Below are positions 45,100 through 54,052 of a stretch of DNA of 64,000 bases, one piece after another. Within the stretch, counting starts at the first letter, position 1. Each line of letters begins with the position of its first letter. Source of the DNA: Pseudoalteromonas holothuriae (GTDB taxonomy: Bacteria; Pseudomonadota; Gammaproteobacteria; Enterobacterales; Alteromonadaceae); contig NZ_CAMAPC010000003.1 of NCBI RefSeq assembly GCF_945859825.1, forward strand, positions 310,001 through 374,000, in the 5' to 3' direction. The notes beneath the pieces are model-generated. The model had not been told where the DNA came from, ran no database searches, and saw only the letters and a program-made list of their open reading frames with translations. A program made the position numbers and the translations under genes.

Positions 45100-47202
45100 T
45101 TAACTTAAATTAACTTGATAGGTAGGTGGCTGATTGAGTTGCTTACCAAGTCCTCTCAGCCCAAGCCACCAAATCAATGCCAGTACCGACATTGCCGCCA
45201 ACCAAATACTGGCGAACATCGGTTGCTTTGCAAAGTTGGCGAGCTGATAAATACTGGTTGATAAAATGTAGGCCAATGAGGTGGTCCAACCAATTACCAA
45301 CCACATCCAGCGCGCGCCAGATTCTCTTTTTACCGCGCCTAGCACCGCTACGCATGGGGTATATAACAAAATCAGTACTAGATAACTAAATGCACCCAAC
45401 TGGCCATTAAACTGACTGGCCATTTGCGTTAGTAATGCATTACTGTTTGCATCTTGTTCATCCAATGCGCCAAGGCCCAAAGGATCGCCAAGACTACCTA
45501 ATAAATCAATGAAGTTGTTTGGTATAGTGGCGAACGCTTCAATTGTTGAATCAACTAATGAGTATTCACTTTGCAGCTCACCTTGGCCAATATAGAGCGC
45601 ATCAAGGGTACCTACAATCGCTTCTTTGGCAAATAGTCCTGTCACAATACCCACCGTGGCAGGCCAGTTGTCTTCATCAATACCCAGAGGCTTAAATGCT
45701 GGTGTGACTACTTGCGCTGTTTTAGCCAGTAACGAACGTTCAGTATTTTCATTGCCAAAGCTGCCATCAGTCCCAATTGAATTAAGCATACTCAATAGCA
45801 CAACGACCATCACGATAGTTTTACCTGCACGCAGCGTAAAGCCTTTAAGGCGGTGCCATGTTGTGAGCCAAATATTGCGCCATACAGGTAAATGATAAGC
45901 TGGCATTTCAGTATAAGACGGTGTTTTTTCACCGGTAAACACCAGTTTTCTAAAGATAAAACCACTGGCAACAGCGACCACAATCCCCAATAGATATAAT
46001 GCAAATACCACATTAGCACCATTAGTTGGAAAAAATGCAGCAGCAAATAACGCATAGACAGTTAAACGCGCACCACATGACATAAAGGGTGCCATAATAA
46101 TGGTGAGTAAACGGTCCGACTCACGGTTCATAGTCCGCGCTGACATCACCGCAGGGACGTTACAACCAAACCCTACAATTAAAGGCACAAATGCATTACC
46201 CGGCAAACCAATAGATGACATAAGTCGGTCAATAACAAATGCAGCCCGAGATAAATAACCACTATCTTCGAGTAATGATAAACACAAATACAATATGCCA
46301 ATGACGGGAATAAAGGTGGCTACCAACTGTACACCTGCACCAAACCCATCAGCTAGAATAACACCGAGCCAATTAGGTGCATTAATGGCAGCTAACCCTT
46401 CTTTAACGCCATCGATTAATAATGCACCAACAAAAATATCAAAAAAGTCGATAAAAACCGCGCCAAAATTTACCGCTATGGTAAACATCAAGTACATCAT
46501 TGCCAAAAAAATAGGCACACCTAAAAAGCGGTTAAGTACTATTTTATCTAACGAGTCGGTTATGTCTGAGCGCTGTGGTGAAATAACATTCACTCCATGA
46601 GTAAGGCCACGTACCTTTTTATATCGCTCTGTGGTAGCTGCCACTAAATCCGTATTTATTACACTCGACTTATTAACTGTTTTTTTACTACTAGTATTTT
46701 GCGCTAAAGCAATAGACAAAGCTGATTTAAGCGCATCGGCACCTTTACCTGTTGAGCCCACCATCTCAATTACAGACAAACCTAAACGCTCACTGAGCAA
46801 TTTAACGTCGAGTGTTTTACCGCGCTGCGTTGCCACATCAACCATGTTTGCAACAACAAGCATGGGTGTGCCCAGCTCTTGCAGTTGAGTCGTTAACACC
46901 AAGTTACGCTCAAGATTTGCCGCATCAACAATATTGATGATTAAGTCAGCATTGCTTTGGTGCAAAAAGTCGATGGCAATTTGCTCATCCTGCCCTGCTT
47001 CTATTTGTTCAAGACTATATAAACCCGGTAAATCAATGAGCTCAATTTCTTGGCTTTTACCTGTATTTGATAAAGTAAAGTGACCAATTTTTTGCTCTAC
47101 CGTAACGCCTGGCCAATTACCCACCTTTTGTTTTGAGGATGTTAGGCGGTTAAAGAGTGTTGTTTTGCCACAGTTAGGGTTTCCTACTAATGCAATCTTC
47201 AT
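45100..47202 (-). CDS. feoB: Ferrous iron transporter FeoB
   Basis: A 700-residue inner-membrane Fe2+ transporter. The N-terminal G-domain has G1 GNPNCGKTTLFN (8-19), GVTVEQ as switch I, DLPGLYSL as G3 and NMVD as G4. The helical domain and two Gate motifs follow (GFGCNVPAVMSARTM and TPCVAVLGAVKRE). It is shorter than the roughly 770 residues of the E. coli protein. It starts 8 bp after feoA. No feoC is present. Confidence 0.95.
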   Translation of the reverse strand: MKIALVGNPNCGKTTLFNRLTSSKQKVGNWPGVTVEQKIGHFTLSNTGKSQEIELIDLPGLYSLEQIEAGQDEQIAIDFLHQSNADLIINIVDAANLERNLVLTTQLQELGTPMLVVANMVDVATQRGKTLDVKLLSERLGLSVIEMVGSTGKGADALKSALSIALAQNTSSKKTVNKSSVINTDLVAATTERYKKVRGLTHGVNVISPQRSDITDSLDKIVLNRFLGVPIFLAMMYLMFTIAVNFGAVFIDFFDIFVGALLIDGVKEGLAAINAPNWLGVILADGFGAGVQLVATFIPVIGILYLCLSLLEDSGYLSRAAFVIDRLMSSIGLPGNAFVPLIVGFGCNVPAVMSARTMNRESDRLLTIIMAPFMSCGARLTVYALFAAAFFPTNGANVVFALYLLGIVVAVASGFIFRKLVFTGEKTPSYTEMPAYHLPVWRNIWLTTWHRLKGFTLRAGKTIVMVVVLLSMLNSIGTDGSFGNENTERSLLAKTAQVVTPAFKPLGIDEDNWPATVGIVTGLFAKEAIVGTLDALYIGQGELQSEYSLVDSTIEAFATIPNNFIDLLGSLGDPLGLGALDEQDANSNALLTQMASQFNGQLGAFSYLVLILLYTPCVAVLGAVKRESGARWMWLVIGWTTSLAYILSTSIYQLANFAKQPMFASIWLAAMSVLALIWWLGLRGLGKQLNQPPTYQVNLS

Positions 47203-47210
47203 TGACGCCC

Positions 47211-47441
47211 CTAAAGTTTTACGGTTAAAGAAATTAAACTCGCGTCGATTTTTCTAACGCTCACTAATGTATCGCCCACTTTGACTTGCAATGGGCAGCC
47301 CATAGGCGCAACGTTCATTAGCTCAATTGATTCCCCTGGTACTAAGCCAAGGGCCATGATGCGGCTAGATAGCGCAAAGTCTTGATGGTGCAAAGCTTCA
47401 ATCACCGCTTTTTGTCGCGGCTTTAATTCATTTAAAGTCAT
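47211..47441 (-). CDS. feoA: Ferrous iron transport protein FeoA
   Basis: A 76-residue SH3-like protein (MALGLVPGESIELMNVAPMG is the core). It supports FeoB function. It is the first gene of feoAB. A Fur-type site lies 22 bp before its start. Confidence 0.93.
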   Translation of the reverse strand: MTLNELKPRQKAVIEALHHQDFALSSRIMALGLVPGESIELMNVAPMGCPLQVKVGDTLVSVRKIDASLISLTVKL

Positions 47442-47462
47442 AAATTAAACACTTATTGCAAT

Positions 47463-47477
47463 TGGCAATAATTACCA
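47463..47477. promoter_or_regulatory. Fur box candidate controlling feoAB
   Basis: TGGCAATAATTACCA matches the 7-1-7 Fur core (TGATAATnATTATCA) at 12 of 14 informative positions and is itself nearly symmetric. Its place before feoA fits iron repression. Confidence 0.75.
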
Positions 47478-47677
47478 TTCCTATTTTGGTGCATGATAAC
47501 TCACTCCAGTGCCTAATGAAAGTGTATGACTACGCTCTTGAGCAAAGCATTTAAGGTATGCCAACCTTTCGATCATTTAAATTTATTGTTTCAAAAAGCA
47601 GAAAGTTAACGCCTGATATAAGCACAAACAGTACGTATTCTCACCGTTTGTGCCACCTTAAAACAATGCAACTGCAA

Positions 47678-49729
47678 TTAAAATGAAATACTCACCCCAA
47701 CAGAAGGCAAAGGCATATCGGGGAACTGATAATCTTTTTCAAATGTTGTATACATTTTATCATATTCAAGCTCTTGCACAGCTTTTGAGCCATAAACGTT
47801 CAACACTTCAAAATAGACATTACTTTCAAGCCCAAATAGTTGCGTTTTGTAATCAGCGCGAATATCTAGGCGATGATAGTTATCCCATTGCTGGGCGTTA
47901 AACTCTCCATAGTGTGGAATATAGAATAGGGGCTCATTACCTTGCTCTATATAAGGTGTTGCTGATTGGACTTGAGTATAACGCCTGCCACTTTGAAAAC
48001 GCCACTTGGCGCCCAATTGCCAATTGTCATTCCACTTATAATCTACAACAAGATTGGCAACCCAAGGCAAATCAAACTCTGAATTAAACTTTTGTTTTGT
48101 AAGGGTGTTATCACGCTCTGTTTTGCTATATGCAATACTCGCCCAACCAAACCAATCATCCGCAAGCTGCTTATTAACTAACAACTCAACCCCATAAGAT
48201 TGACCTTTAGCAACATCTTCAAATGTAGAGTACCCCATTGTAATTTGGTTTGGCATGCGCTTTTGTGCATTAGGGTTTGCAACAATTAAGTTATCTAATT
48301 CTTTATAAAATAGTTCTGTTTTAACGCTATACCCAGCATCTAACTGAGACTCCAAATTCAACGCATAATGCTTTGATCCACTAGCTTGCAAATTAGGGTT
48401 GCCATACCCTTCAATGATAAATTGATAGTCATCAATTAAAGTATGATGCACCCCCATACTAAAATTCACCTTGTGCGCCATGTTAACTTGGTAGCCCACT
48501 CTTACTCTTGGCTCCAGATAGTTTTGGTCATTCCTATCAGAGCCGATAAAAGAAATACCCACTTGATAATTCCACCTCTGAGATAAATCTGCACTTGCTT
48601 GAATATAAGCCTGATATTTGTTGAAGCTCAATTTACCTGATGTTTCAAACAGATCACTGAAATAACTTGGGGGGCAAATTTCAAACTCTAAATTACAAGC
48701 AAGCAAACGACCACTGCTAACATAATCTACTTCTGTGTCTTGCAACTTTGCCCCAAATTTAATAACACTGCTTTCACCACGATAGGTTACATCGGTTTGT
48801 GCTATTAACTTTGTGATGTCAGCATCCCAGCGAAATATATCTCCCTCACGTTCTTGTTTATTTTGTGTCAATATATTCAGGCTCGTGGTTGTTTCAAAAT
48901 CCCCAGTAAAATTTTGCCAACTTAAAGCTTGACTGTGAAAGTAAGTTTCAAAACGCTCCCCTGATGCTAAATCTGGGTTTTTACCAATATCTCGCCCCCC
49001 CTCATCAAAAGCAATCTCAATATAGTCTTTCGCACCACTTGCCGTGGCACGGATAATATTATTATCATTCACATCCCAAATCAGCTTTGCTTGGTAGTCA
49101 CGATTTCTTGGTGGTACTGCGAACGAAAAATCCTCATCCTCAATAAAATTATCAACATAGGTGTGTACTAAGCTTTCACGAAAAGAAACATAAAATGCGG
49201 CATTATTAGATATTGCCTGCTCATATAAAAAACCACTCCTAAAAAAGCTCAAATCGAGCACTTGAGAAGGGGTATCTCCATCTGGGTCTCGTAACTGAGT
49301 TAAAATTACCCCGCCATTAGCATCAGCGTATTGACTGGACCAAGCACCAGTTTTCAATTCAAAGCTTTCAATTAATAGTGGGTTATAAATGCTCAGGCCA
49401 TCGTTATGAAATACATAGCCCATTTCTAAACCATCGGTTAAATATAAATTATCACTCACAGAGCTACCACGAATAGCGGGCTGTGCTACTGGCCCTCCTG
49501 TACTTGGCGTAGCAAGCACAACTCCAGGCAAAGCTTCTAGCCCTTTTAATGGGTCATTACCCGTGCCGGGCAAAAACAACAGCTTACCTGAACTGATTTT
49601 GATTCCATCAGGTTTTGAAGCAACCACGGTGATGCTTTCTATCTCTTTCTCTAGTGCATTACTTTGTGCCCAAACTGGTGTGCCTACTGTGCCAATAATC
49701 ATTGCTAAAATATGTTTTGAAAAAGTCAT
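47678..49729 (-). CDS. TonB-dependent receptor
   Basis: A 683-residue outer-membrane receptor. It has a signal (MTFSKHILAMIIGTVGTPVW then AQ), a TonB box-like ESITVVASKPDG, a plug (GLEALPGVVLATPSTGGPVA, PAIRGSSVSDNLYLTDGLEM) and a barrel ending in VGVSISF, with the required terminal Phe. I chose the ATG at 49729 because AAGGA is just upstream. The ligand is unknown and no Fur-type box is visible. It is divergent from the LytTR regulator, which may control it. Confidence 0.9.
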   Translation of the reverse strand: MTFSKHILAMIIGTVGTPVWAQSNALEKEIESITVVASKPDGIKISSGKLLFLPGTGNDPLKGLEALPGVVLATPSTGGPVAQPAIRGSSVSDNLYLTDGLEMGYVFHNDGLSIYNPLLIESFELKTGAWSSQYADANGGVILTQLRDPDGDTPSQVLDLSFFRSGFLYEQAISNNAAFYVSFRESLVHTYVDNFIEDEDFSFAVPPRNRDYQAKLIWDVNDNNIIRATASGAKDYIEIAFDEGGRDIGKNPDLASGERFETYFHSQALSWQNFTGDFETTTSLNILTQNKQEREGDIFRWDADITKLIAQTDVTYRGESSVIKFGAKLQDTEVDYVSSGRLLACNLEFEICPPSYFSDLFETSGKLSFNKYQAYIQASADLSQRWNYQVGISFIGSDRNDQNYLEPRVRVGYQVNMAHKVNFSMGVHHTLIDDYQFIIEGYGNPNLQASGSKHYALNLESQLDAGYSVKTELFYKELDNLIVANPNAQKRMPNQITMGYSTFEDVAKGQSYGVELLVNKQLADDWFGWASIAYSKTERDNTLTKQKFNSEFDLPWVANLVVDYKWNDNWQLGAKWRFQSGRRYTQVQSATPYIEQGNEPLFYIPHYGEFNAQQWDNYHRLDIRADYKTQLFGLESNVYFEVLNVYGSKAVQELEYDKMYTTFEKDYQFPDMPLPSVGVSISF

Positions 49730-49809
49730 CTTGCGTCCTTTAATATTCATTTTGTGATGACTTTAATTTACGTACCTATTGCTTTCTGGTTTAATTAAAC
49801 TATTGATTT

Positions 49810-50730
49810 ATGTATGAATGGGCAGTTTTTTGTATGAATGGGCAATTTCCATTAGGCGCAATTAGTCCTTGGCGGTATTTTTTCTTTGCTGGCTTCTTTT
49901 TGGCTTGCCTACTCAGTGTCTCAGATGATGATAATAACCTGCCTGTATGGCTAAATTTTTTCGTTTGGCAAGTACAAGTTTTTTCCTGCTTAGCCTTTTT
50001 TATTTTGACCCACTGCCTACTCAAAGGTCCATTAGGAAGGCAAAATGACATACTCAAATTGGCAATTAGTTCTATAATAGGCGTTACTTTTTATGCCCCA
50101 TTTTCATTGCTGATCGACGTTTATGTAGAATATGAAACAGCATATAGCTGGAATGCGCTTTTTGAAGAATGGCAAAACATGGTCCCCCCTGCACTATTAT
50201 CTTGGATAGCTATTAACTTGCCTTGGGTCATTGGCTTTAAGCTAGAAAAAACAACAAGCACACCCCATAGTGCAAATATGGCAATAAAGAAAGGCATCAG
50301 CCATACAAAATCATCAACCGAATTAAGCCCAAATATTGAACAAGCAAGTATTCAGTGTACAAAAAATGAAGAACAGTCAGGTCTGAATCATAACTGTGAT
50401 CGCCACTCCTTTTACCAACTGGCACAGCTCAAATCCATTAGTGAGCTCATTTATTTAAAAGCTGAATTGCATTATTTAAAAGTGGTTACGCAATCACAGC
50501 AGCATTTGATTTTATATAACCTAAAAGATGCTATTTCAGATATTTGTGCCGCTGAACCAAGCATTATTGATGGACAGACGCATCGCAGCTTTTGGGTAAA
50601 TAAAGAACATATTCTATCACTCTCAAAAAATAACCGTGAAGGGTCACTGTTAATGTCAAACAAAGACTTTGTTCCTGTTAGTCGTACAAACATGAAAAAG
50701 GTTAAAGCATGGTTAGAGAGTAAAGCTTAG
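49810..50730 (+). CDS. Membrane-bound LytTR-family regulator
   Basis: A protein of about 300 residues with four predicted membrane helices in the first 145 residues (RYFFFAGFFLACLL, FVWQVQVFSCLAFFIL, LAISSIIGVTFYAPFSLLI, LLSWIAINLPWVIGF), a polar linker and a C-terminal LytTR DNA-binding domain (LIYLKAELHYLKVVTQSQQH, HRSFWVNKEHI, VPVSRTNMKKVKAWL). There is no receiver domain, so it senses at the membrane. Starts at 49810 and 49834 are both possible; neither has a Shine-Dalgarno sequence. It is divergent from the TonB receptor. Confidence 0.85.
   Translation: MYEWAVFCMNGQFPLGAISPWRYFFFAGFFLACLLSVSDDDNNLPVWLNFFVWQVQVFSCLAFFILTHCLLKGPLGRQNDILKLAISSIIGVTFYAPFSLLIDVYVEYETAYSWNALFEEWQNMVPPALLSWIAINLPWVIGFKLEKTTSTPHSANMAIKKGISHTKSSTELSPNIEQASIQCTKNEEQSGLNHNCDRHSFYQLAQLKSISELIYLKAELHYLKVVTQSQQHLILYNLKDAISDICAAEPSIIDGQTHRSFWVNKEHILSLSKNNREGSLLMSNKDFVPVSRTNMKKVKAWLESKA
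49811..49844. promoter_or_regulatory. Direct repeat with 20 bp period at the LytTR gene start
   Basis: TGTATGAATGGGCA occurs at 49811-49824 and again at 49831-49844, exactly 20 bp apart. LytTR proteins bind pairs of direct repeats about two helical turns apart, so this could be an autoregulatory site. It lies inside or just before the coding start, and each copy supplies one of the two alternative ATG codons. Confidence 0.4.
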
Positions 50731-50923
50731 GCTAGGGCATGCTGTACATGAGTAAAATGGCTTTATTAACCTGTTGTATTTATGAAGATTAATGTATCAG
50801 TATTAAATTCTGTCGCAAAATGTCGTAAAGTTTTCAGGTTACTGTCGCAATTTAGTCGTAAAAGATTCCATGATAATGTTGAATCATTGCGCTGTCTTTA
50901 ATCAATATAATCACAGGGTTAAT

Positions 50924-51346
50924 ATGAAAATAAATGCCACATTAATATTAAAATTAAGAGCTCAACAAAGTTGGTCTCAAGAAGAGTTAGCCATTGCATC
51001 TGGCTTGAATCTCAGAACAATTCAGCGAATCGAAAAAGACGCGACTGCTTCACTGCAATCTAAAAAAGCATTGGCGTCAGCATTTGACATCAATATTCAT
51101 GAGCTCGACGATGAAGAGTCAGTAAAAGTGACCAAATACGAATTCAAAACATTAGAAATAGCACATAATGAGGGGTTTCTTGCTGGCCTTAAAAAACAAA
51201 AGCTACCGGATTTAGCCAGTATTTTAAATAAAGAGGGCCAACATGGCTGGATGTTGGTTCAAGTGTTAACACCTGAGATTACTCAAGGTGTTTGGACAGG
51301 TCAAACAGGCTCAATGATCGCTATTTTGCAAAGAGCATATACTTAA
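50924..51346 (+). CDS. XRE regulator with DUF4177-like domain
   Basis: A protein of about 140 residues. The N-terminal XRE helix-turn-helix is LRAQQSWSQEELAIASGLNL, RTIQRIEKDATASLQSKKAL. The C-terminal part (YEFKTLEIAHNEGFLAGLKK, LNKEGQHGWMLVQVL) matches the small DUF4177 fold, which is a fusion I recall seeing in this order. I chose the ATG at 50924 rather than that at 50870 because conservation seems to start there. It precedes the adenylation operon by 267 bp but is not clearly linked to it. Confidence 0.8.
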   Translation: MKINATLILKLRAQQSWSQEELAIASGLNLRTIQRIEKDATASLQSKKALASAFDINIHELDDEESVKVTKYEFKTLEIAHNEGFLAGLKKQKLPDLASILNKEGQHGWMLVQVLTPEITQGVWTGQTGSMIAILQRAYT

Positions 51347-51613
51347 TTAATGTAAAAATTATCTATTAGCTGCAAGTATTTATTCACTTAACGCGTAAAC
51401 TTTAAGCAAGCTCGCGATTTTATTTATAAAATTTACATATCGAATGTTTAACAAAAACCAAAAGAGAAACGTCAGCACTGGCAACACTTGCAGCGTAATA
51501 CTATGAGAAAATCTGAGAGTCAGGTAAAGTAGCCTGATTGAAACTATTAAGCCTGCGATAACATCGGGGCGAGCAATACGTGATTCTGTTCCACCGGAAT
51601 CAAGGGGGTTACT

Positions 51614-53068
51614 GTGCAACTGAATCAGCGGTTGAGAAAAGGTTTTGATCTATACTCCAAAAACGCGGCAATATATGTTGATAACACGTATATTACTTAT
51701 GAGCAGTTAGATATAAAGTCTACGTATATCAACGATAATTTAAGTTCCCAATTTACTAGTGTCGGGATACTAGACTATCGTAGCGTTGGTTATTACTGCG
51801 CCGTTGTATCGTGTGTTTTAAGTAGCAGAACTTTTGTTCCTCTTGGGACCAAGCTACCACTAAATCGACTAATCTCCATAATAGAGCAAAGCCAGCTAAG
51901 CTGCATTCTATTTGGCTCGCAATACAAAGAATTATACCAAAAGCTACAAAAACGATTCCCGAGAGTCTCTTTCTTATGTATTGAGGAGCTACTTTCGCTT
52001 ACCAGTCAACCAAAATTGCATTCAAGCAATACCAAAACAGACGTTGCATATATTTTATTTACTTCAGGCACTACGGGGACCCCTAAGGGTGTACCTATTA
52101 GTTGGAATAACCTTGATAGTTATGTAACTTATATGGATCAATTCTTGCCATTGACACCTGATGATCGTGTGAGTCAAGTATTTGACCCTACGTTTGACTT
52201 AAGTATTCACGATATGTTTATAACTTGGACTCAAGGAGCATGTTTATATGTATTGCCCGAAACAGCATTATTTGCTCCAAGCAAATTTATCAAACAACAT
52301 GAACTGACTATTTGGTTTAGCGTACCTTCAACTGCTTCAATTATGTCAAAATTAGGTATGCTTAAAAAAGCGAGCTATCCGAGTTTACGCATTAGCCTCT
52401 TTTGCGGCGAAGCACTACCAACAGCGCTTGCTGATAACTGGCATAAAGCTGCATACAATAGTAAAATAATTAACCTTTATGGTCCAACTGAAGCAACGAT
52501 TGCTTGCTCTCATTATGAATATAACCCAAGTGAAAGCACAAGCGAGGTTTACGTTCCGATAGGGACAGCATTTCCACATATGAACTTTTGTACTGATAAA
52601 AATGGGCAGTTGCTTATTAGTGGGCCTCAAGTATTTTCAGGCTACTTATCAAATACCGAACATCATAGTGCTAGTTTGCATGTTAAAAATAATATACAAC
52701 ACTATTGTAGTGGTGATTTAGTTAGGTCAGGCCCAAATAATAACTGGCATTACGTAAGTCGCATAGATGCTCAGGTTAAAATTCAGGGATATCGGGTTGA
52801 GTTGGCAGAAATAAATGCCAAGAGCTCTGAGTTTTTAAATAATGCCTTAGTACAAACTATTGCAATACCAAAAAACCAACCACAAAGCTTGACTATATTT
52901 ATCTGTGCTCCTGCCGATAAGAAAGTAGCAGATGAGCTATTAACTTATTTAGCACAGCAGTTACCTCATTATATGGTGCCAAAAAAAGTCATTTGGATAG
53001 ATTCTATGCCACTAAATAGCAACGGTAAAATAGACAGTAATACACTACATTTATTAACGGAGAAGTAA
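51614..53068 (+). CDS. Stand-alone amino-acid adenylation enzyme
   Basis: A 484-residue AMP-binding enzyme, closest in style to D-alanine-carrier-protein ligases and free-standing NRPS A domains. Core motifs: A3 P-loop LFTSGTTGTPKG (148-159), A4 FDPTFDLSIHDMF with D195 at the position that grips the alpha-amino group (Asp235 of GrsA), LFCGEALP, A5 NLYGPTEAT (287-295), A7 YCSGDLVR (364-371), A8 RIDAQVKIQGYRVELAEI (383-400) and A10 NGKI with K472. GTG start preceded by AGGGGG. It likely activates an amino acid and loads it on the carrier protein encoded next, whose ATG overlaps its stop. Confidence 0.9.
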   Translation: MQLNQRLRKGFDLYSKNAAIYVDNTYITYEQLDIKSTYINDNLSSQFTSVGILDYRSVGYYCAVVSCVLSSRTFVPLGTKLPLNRLISIIEQSQLSCILFGSQYKELYQKLQKRFPRVSFLCIEELLSLTSQPKLHSSNTKTDVAYILFTSGTTGTPKGVPISWNNLDSYVTYMDQFLPLTPDDRVSQVFDPTFDLSIHDMFITWTQGACLYVLPETALFAPSKFIKQHELTIWFSVPSTASIMSKLGMLKKASYPSLRISLFCGEALPTALADNWHKAAYNSKIINLYGPTEATIACSHYEYNPSESTSEVYVPIGTAFPHMNFCTDKNGQLLISGPQVFSGYLSNTEHHSASLHVKNNIQHYCSGDLVRSGPNNNWHYVSRIDAQVKIQGYRVELAEINAKSSEFLNNALVQTIAIPKNQPQSLTIFICAPADKKVADELLTYLAQQLPHYMVPKKVIWIDSMPLNSNGKIDSNTLHLLTEK

Positions 53069-53328
53069 TGAGCTTAGTAAATTCAATTGAACATACTATC
53101 AACACTAAATTAATTGATAAACATGGGGCTGAAGTGTTACACACGCTAGATAAAGATAGTAGCCTCATTAGTAGTGGGTTATTAGATTCTCTAGATTTTA
53201 TCAGTATGCTCATGGAACTTGAGAACACCTTTAACCTAGATATTGATTTTGAGGACGCTGACCCTGTGCAATTTACATCATATAGTGGTTTAGTTTCTTT
53301 TTTATGTGAGCCAAATAATGCCGAATAA
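53068..53328 (+). CDS. Acyl/peptidyl carrier protein
   Basis: An 86-residue four-helix carrier. The phosphopantetheine site is S41 in GLLDSLDFI; helix II continues SMLMELENTFNLDIDFEDAD, acidic as in other carriers. Start and upstream stop overlap (TAATG), so translation is coupled to the adenylation gene. It should be loaded with an aminoacyl group by that enzyme after modification by a phosphopantetheinyl transferase encoded elsewhere. Confidence 0.92.
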   Translation: MSLVNSIEHTINTKLIDKHGAEVLHTLDKDSSLISSGLLDSLDFISMLMELENTFNLDIDFEDADPVQFTSYSGLVSFLCEPNNAE

Positions 53329-54052
53329 AGTAGATTGGAAAGATATCTATAACACTGAATATGTTAACGCTCCTGAATGTTGGAAAACCTGTGGTGGGTA
53401 CTGTTGTAAGAATTTCTATGGAGAACACTTCAATATCCTTGATAAATCAGGCGTTTCTCTTCCTCTACTAGAAAAAGAATATGAGTATTATAAATCAATT
53501 GGTGGTATTACTAACATCACAACTCCAGCAAAAAAGCGTACATTCCACTTAAGTAATGGTAAAGAGTTCAGTATCTATTTACTCTCTTGTCAATGTGGTG
53601 GGTTATGTAACCCTCATGGACACCGCCCTCTAATTTGCAGAATATATCCTTACTTCCCTGTTGTGGATGCGTTTGGCATGATAGTGGATTTTGAATACTC
53701 GGCACTGATGGATTTATTCTATCGTGACCCAGATAACAATCATAATTGCACACTTGTTCGAGAACAGTCTATCCGTATAAAACGCGAGCTCACAGTAAGC
53801 TTAAAGCCCTTGTTAAGAGACCCGGAAGTCGTGTTTGTATTTAGATGTTTATCAGAGCTGGTTAATAGACTTAAAATAAAAATGGATGGGTTTATTGATA
53901 ACCTAGATGAAAAGCAAAAAAAGAAATTTATTGCAAAGTATGAGTGGATGATATTATCAGGTAAACCATGGAAAGATAAGGAGTTCTCTCATAGGATAAC
54001 TGAGATTTATGATGAAGTTAAGCTTGCATTTGGCAATGAGGACTTTTTGTGA
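53318..54052 (+). CDS. YkgJ-like cysteine-cluster protein
   Basis: A 244-residue protein. Eight Cys lie in its first 110 residues: C21, C25, C29 and C30 (CWKTCGGYCCKNF), then C91, C93, C97 and C107 (SCQCGGLC and LICRIYPYFP). The last block with R-x-Y-P-Y is a hallmark of the YkgJ/FliB type zinc- or iron-chelating family. The start overlaps the carrier gene by 11 bp and the stop overlaps the next start. Members are often uncharacterised; a metal-dependent modification of the carrier-bound group, or metal storage, is inference. The C-terminal half (110-244) is helical and charged. Confidence 0.8.
   Translation: MPNKVDWKDIYNTEYVNAPECWKTCGGYCCKNFYGEHFNILDKSGVSLPLLEKEYEYYKSIGGITNITTPAKKRTFHLSNGKEFSIYLLSCQCGGLCNPHGHRPLICRIYPYFPVVDAFGMIVDFEYSALMDLFYRDPDNNHNCTLVREQSIRIKRELTVSLKPLLRDPEVVFVFRCLSELVNRLKIKMDGFIDNLDEKQKKKFIAKYEWMILSGKPWKDKEFSHRITEIYDEVKLAFGNEDFL

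Noticed and set aside
51380..51619. 79-codon minus-strand frame with a hydrophobic middle, overlapping the start of the adenylation gene
   Set aside because: No ribosome site seen and it overlaps a strong GTG start on the other strand. It could still be a small membrane protein, but I cannot support it.
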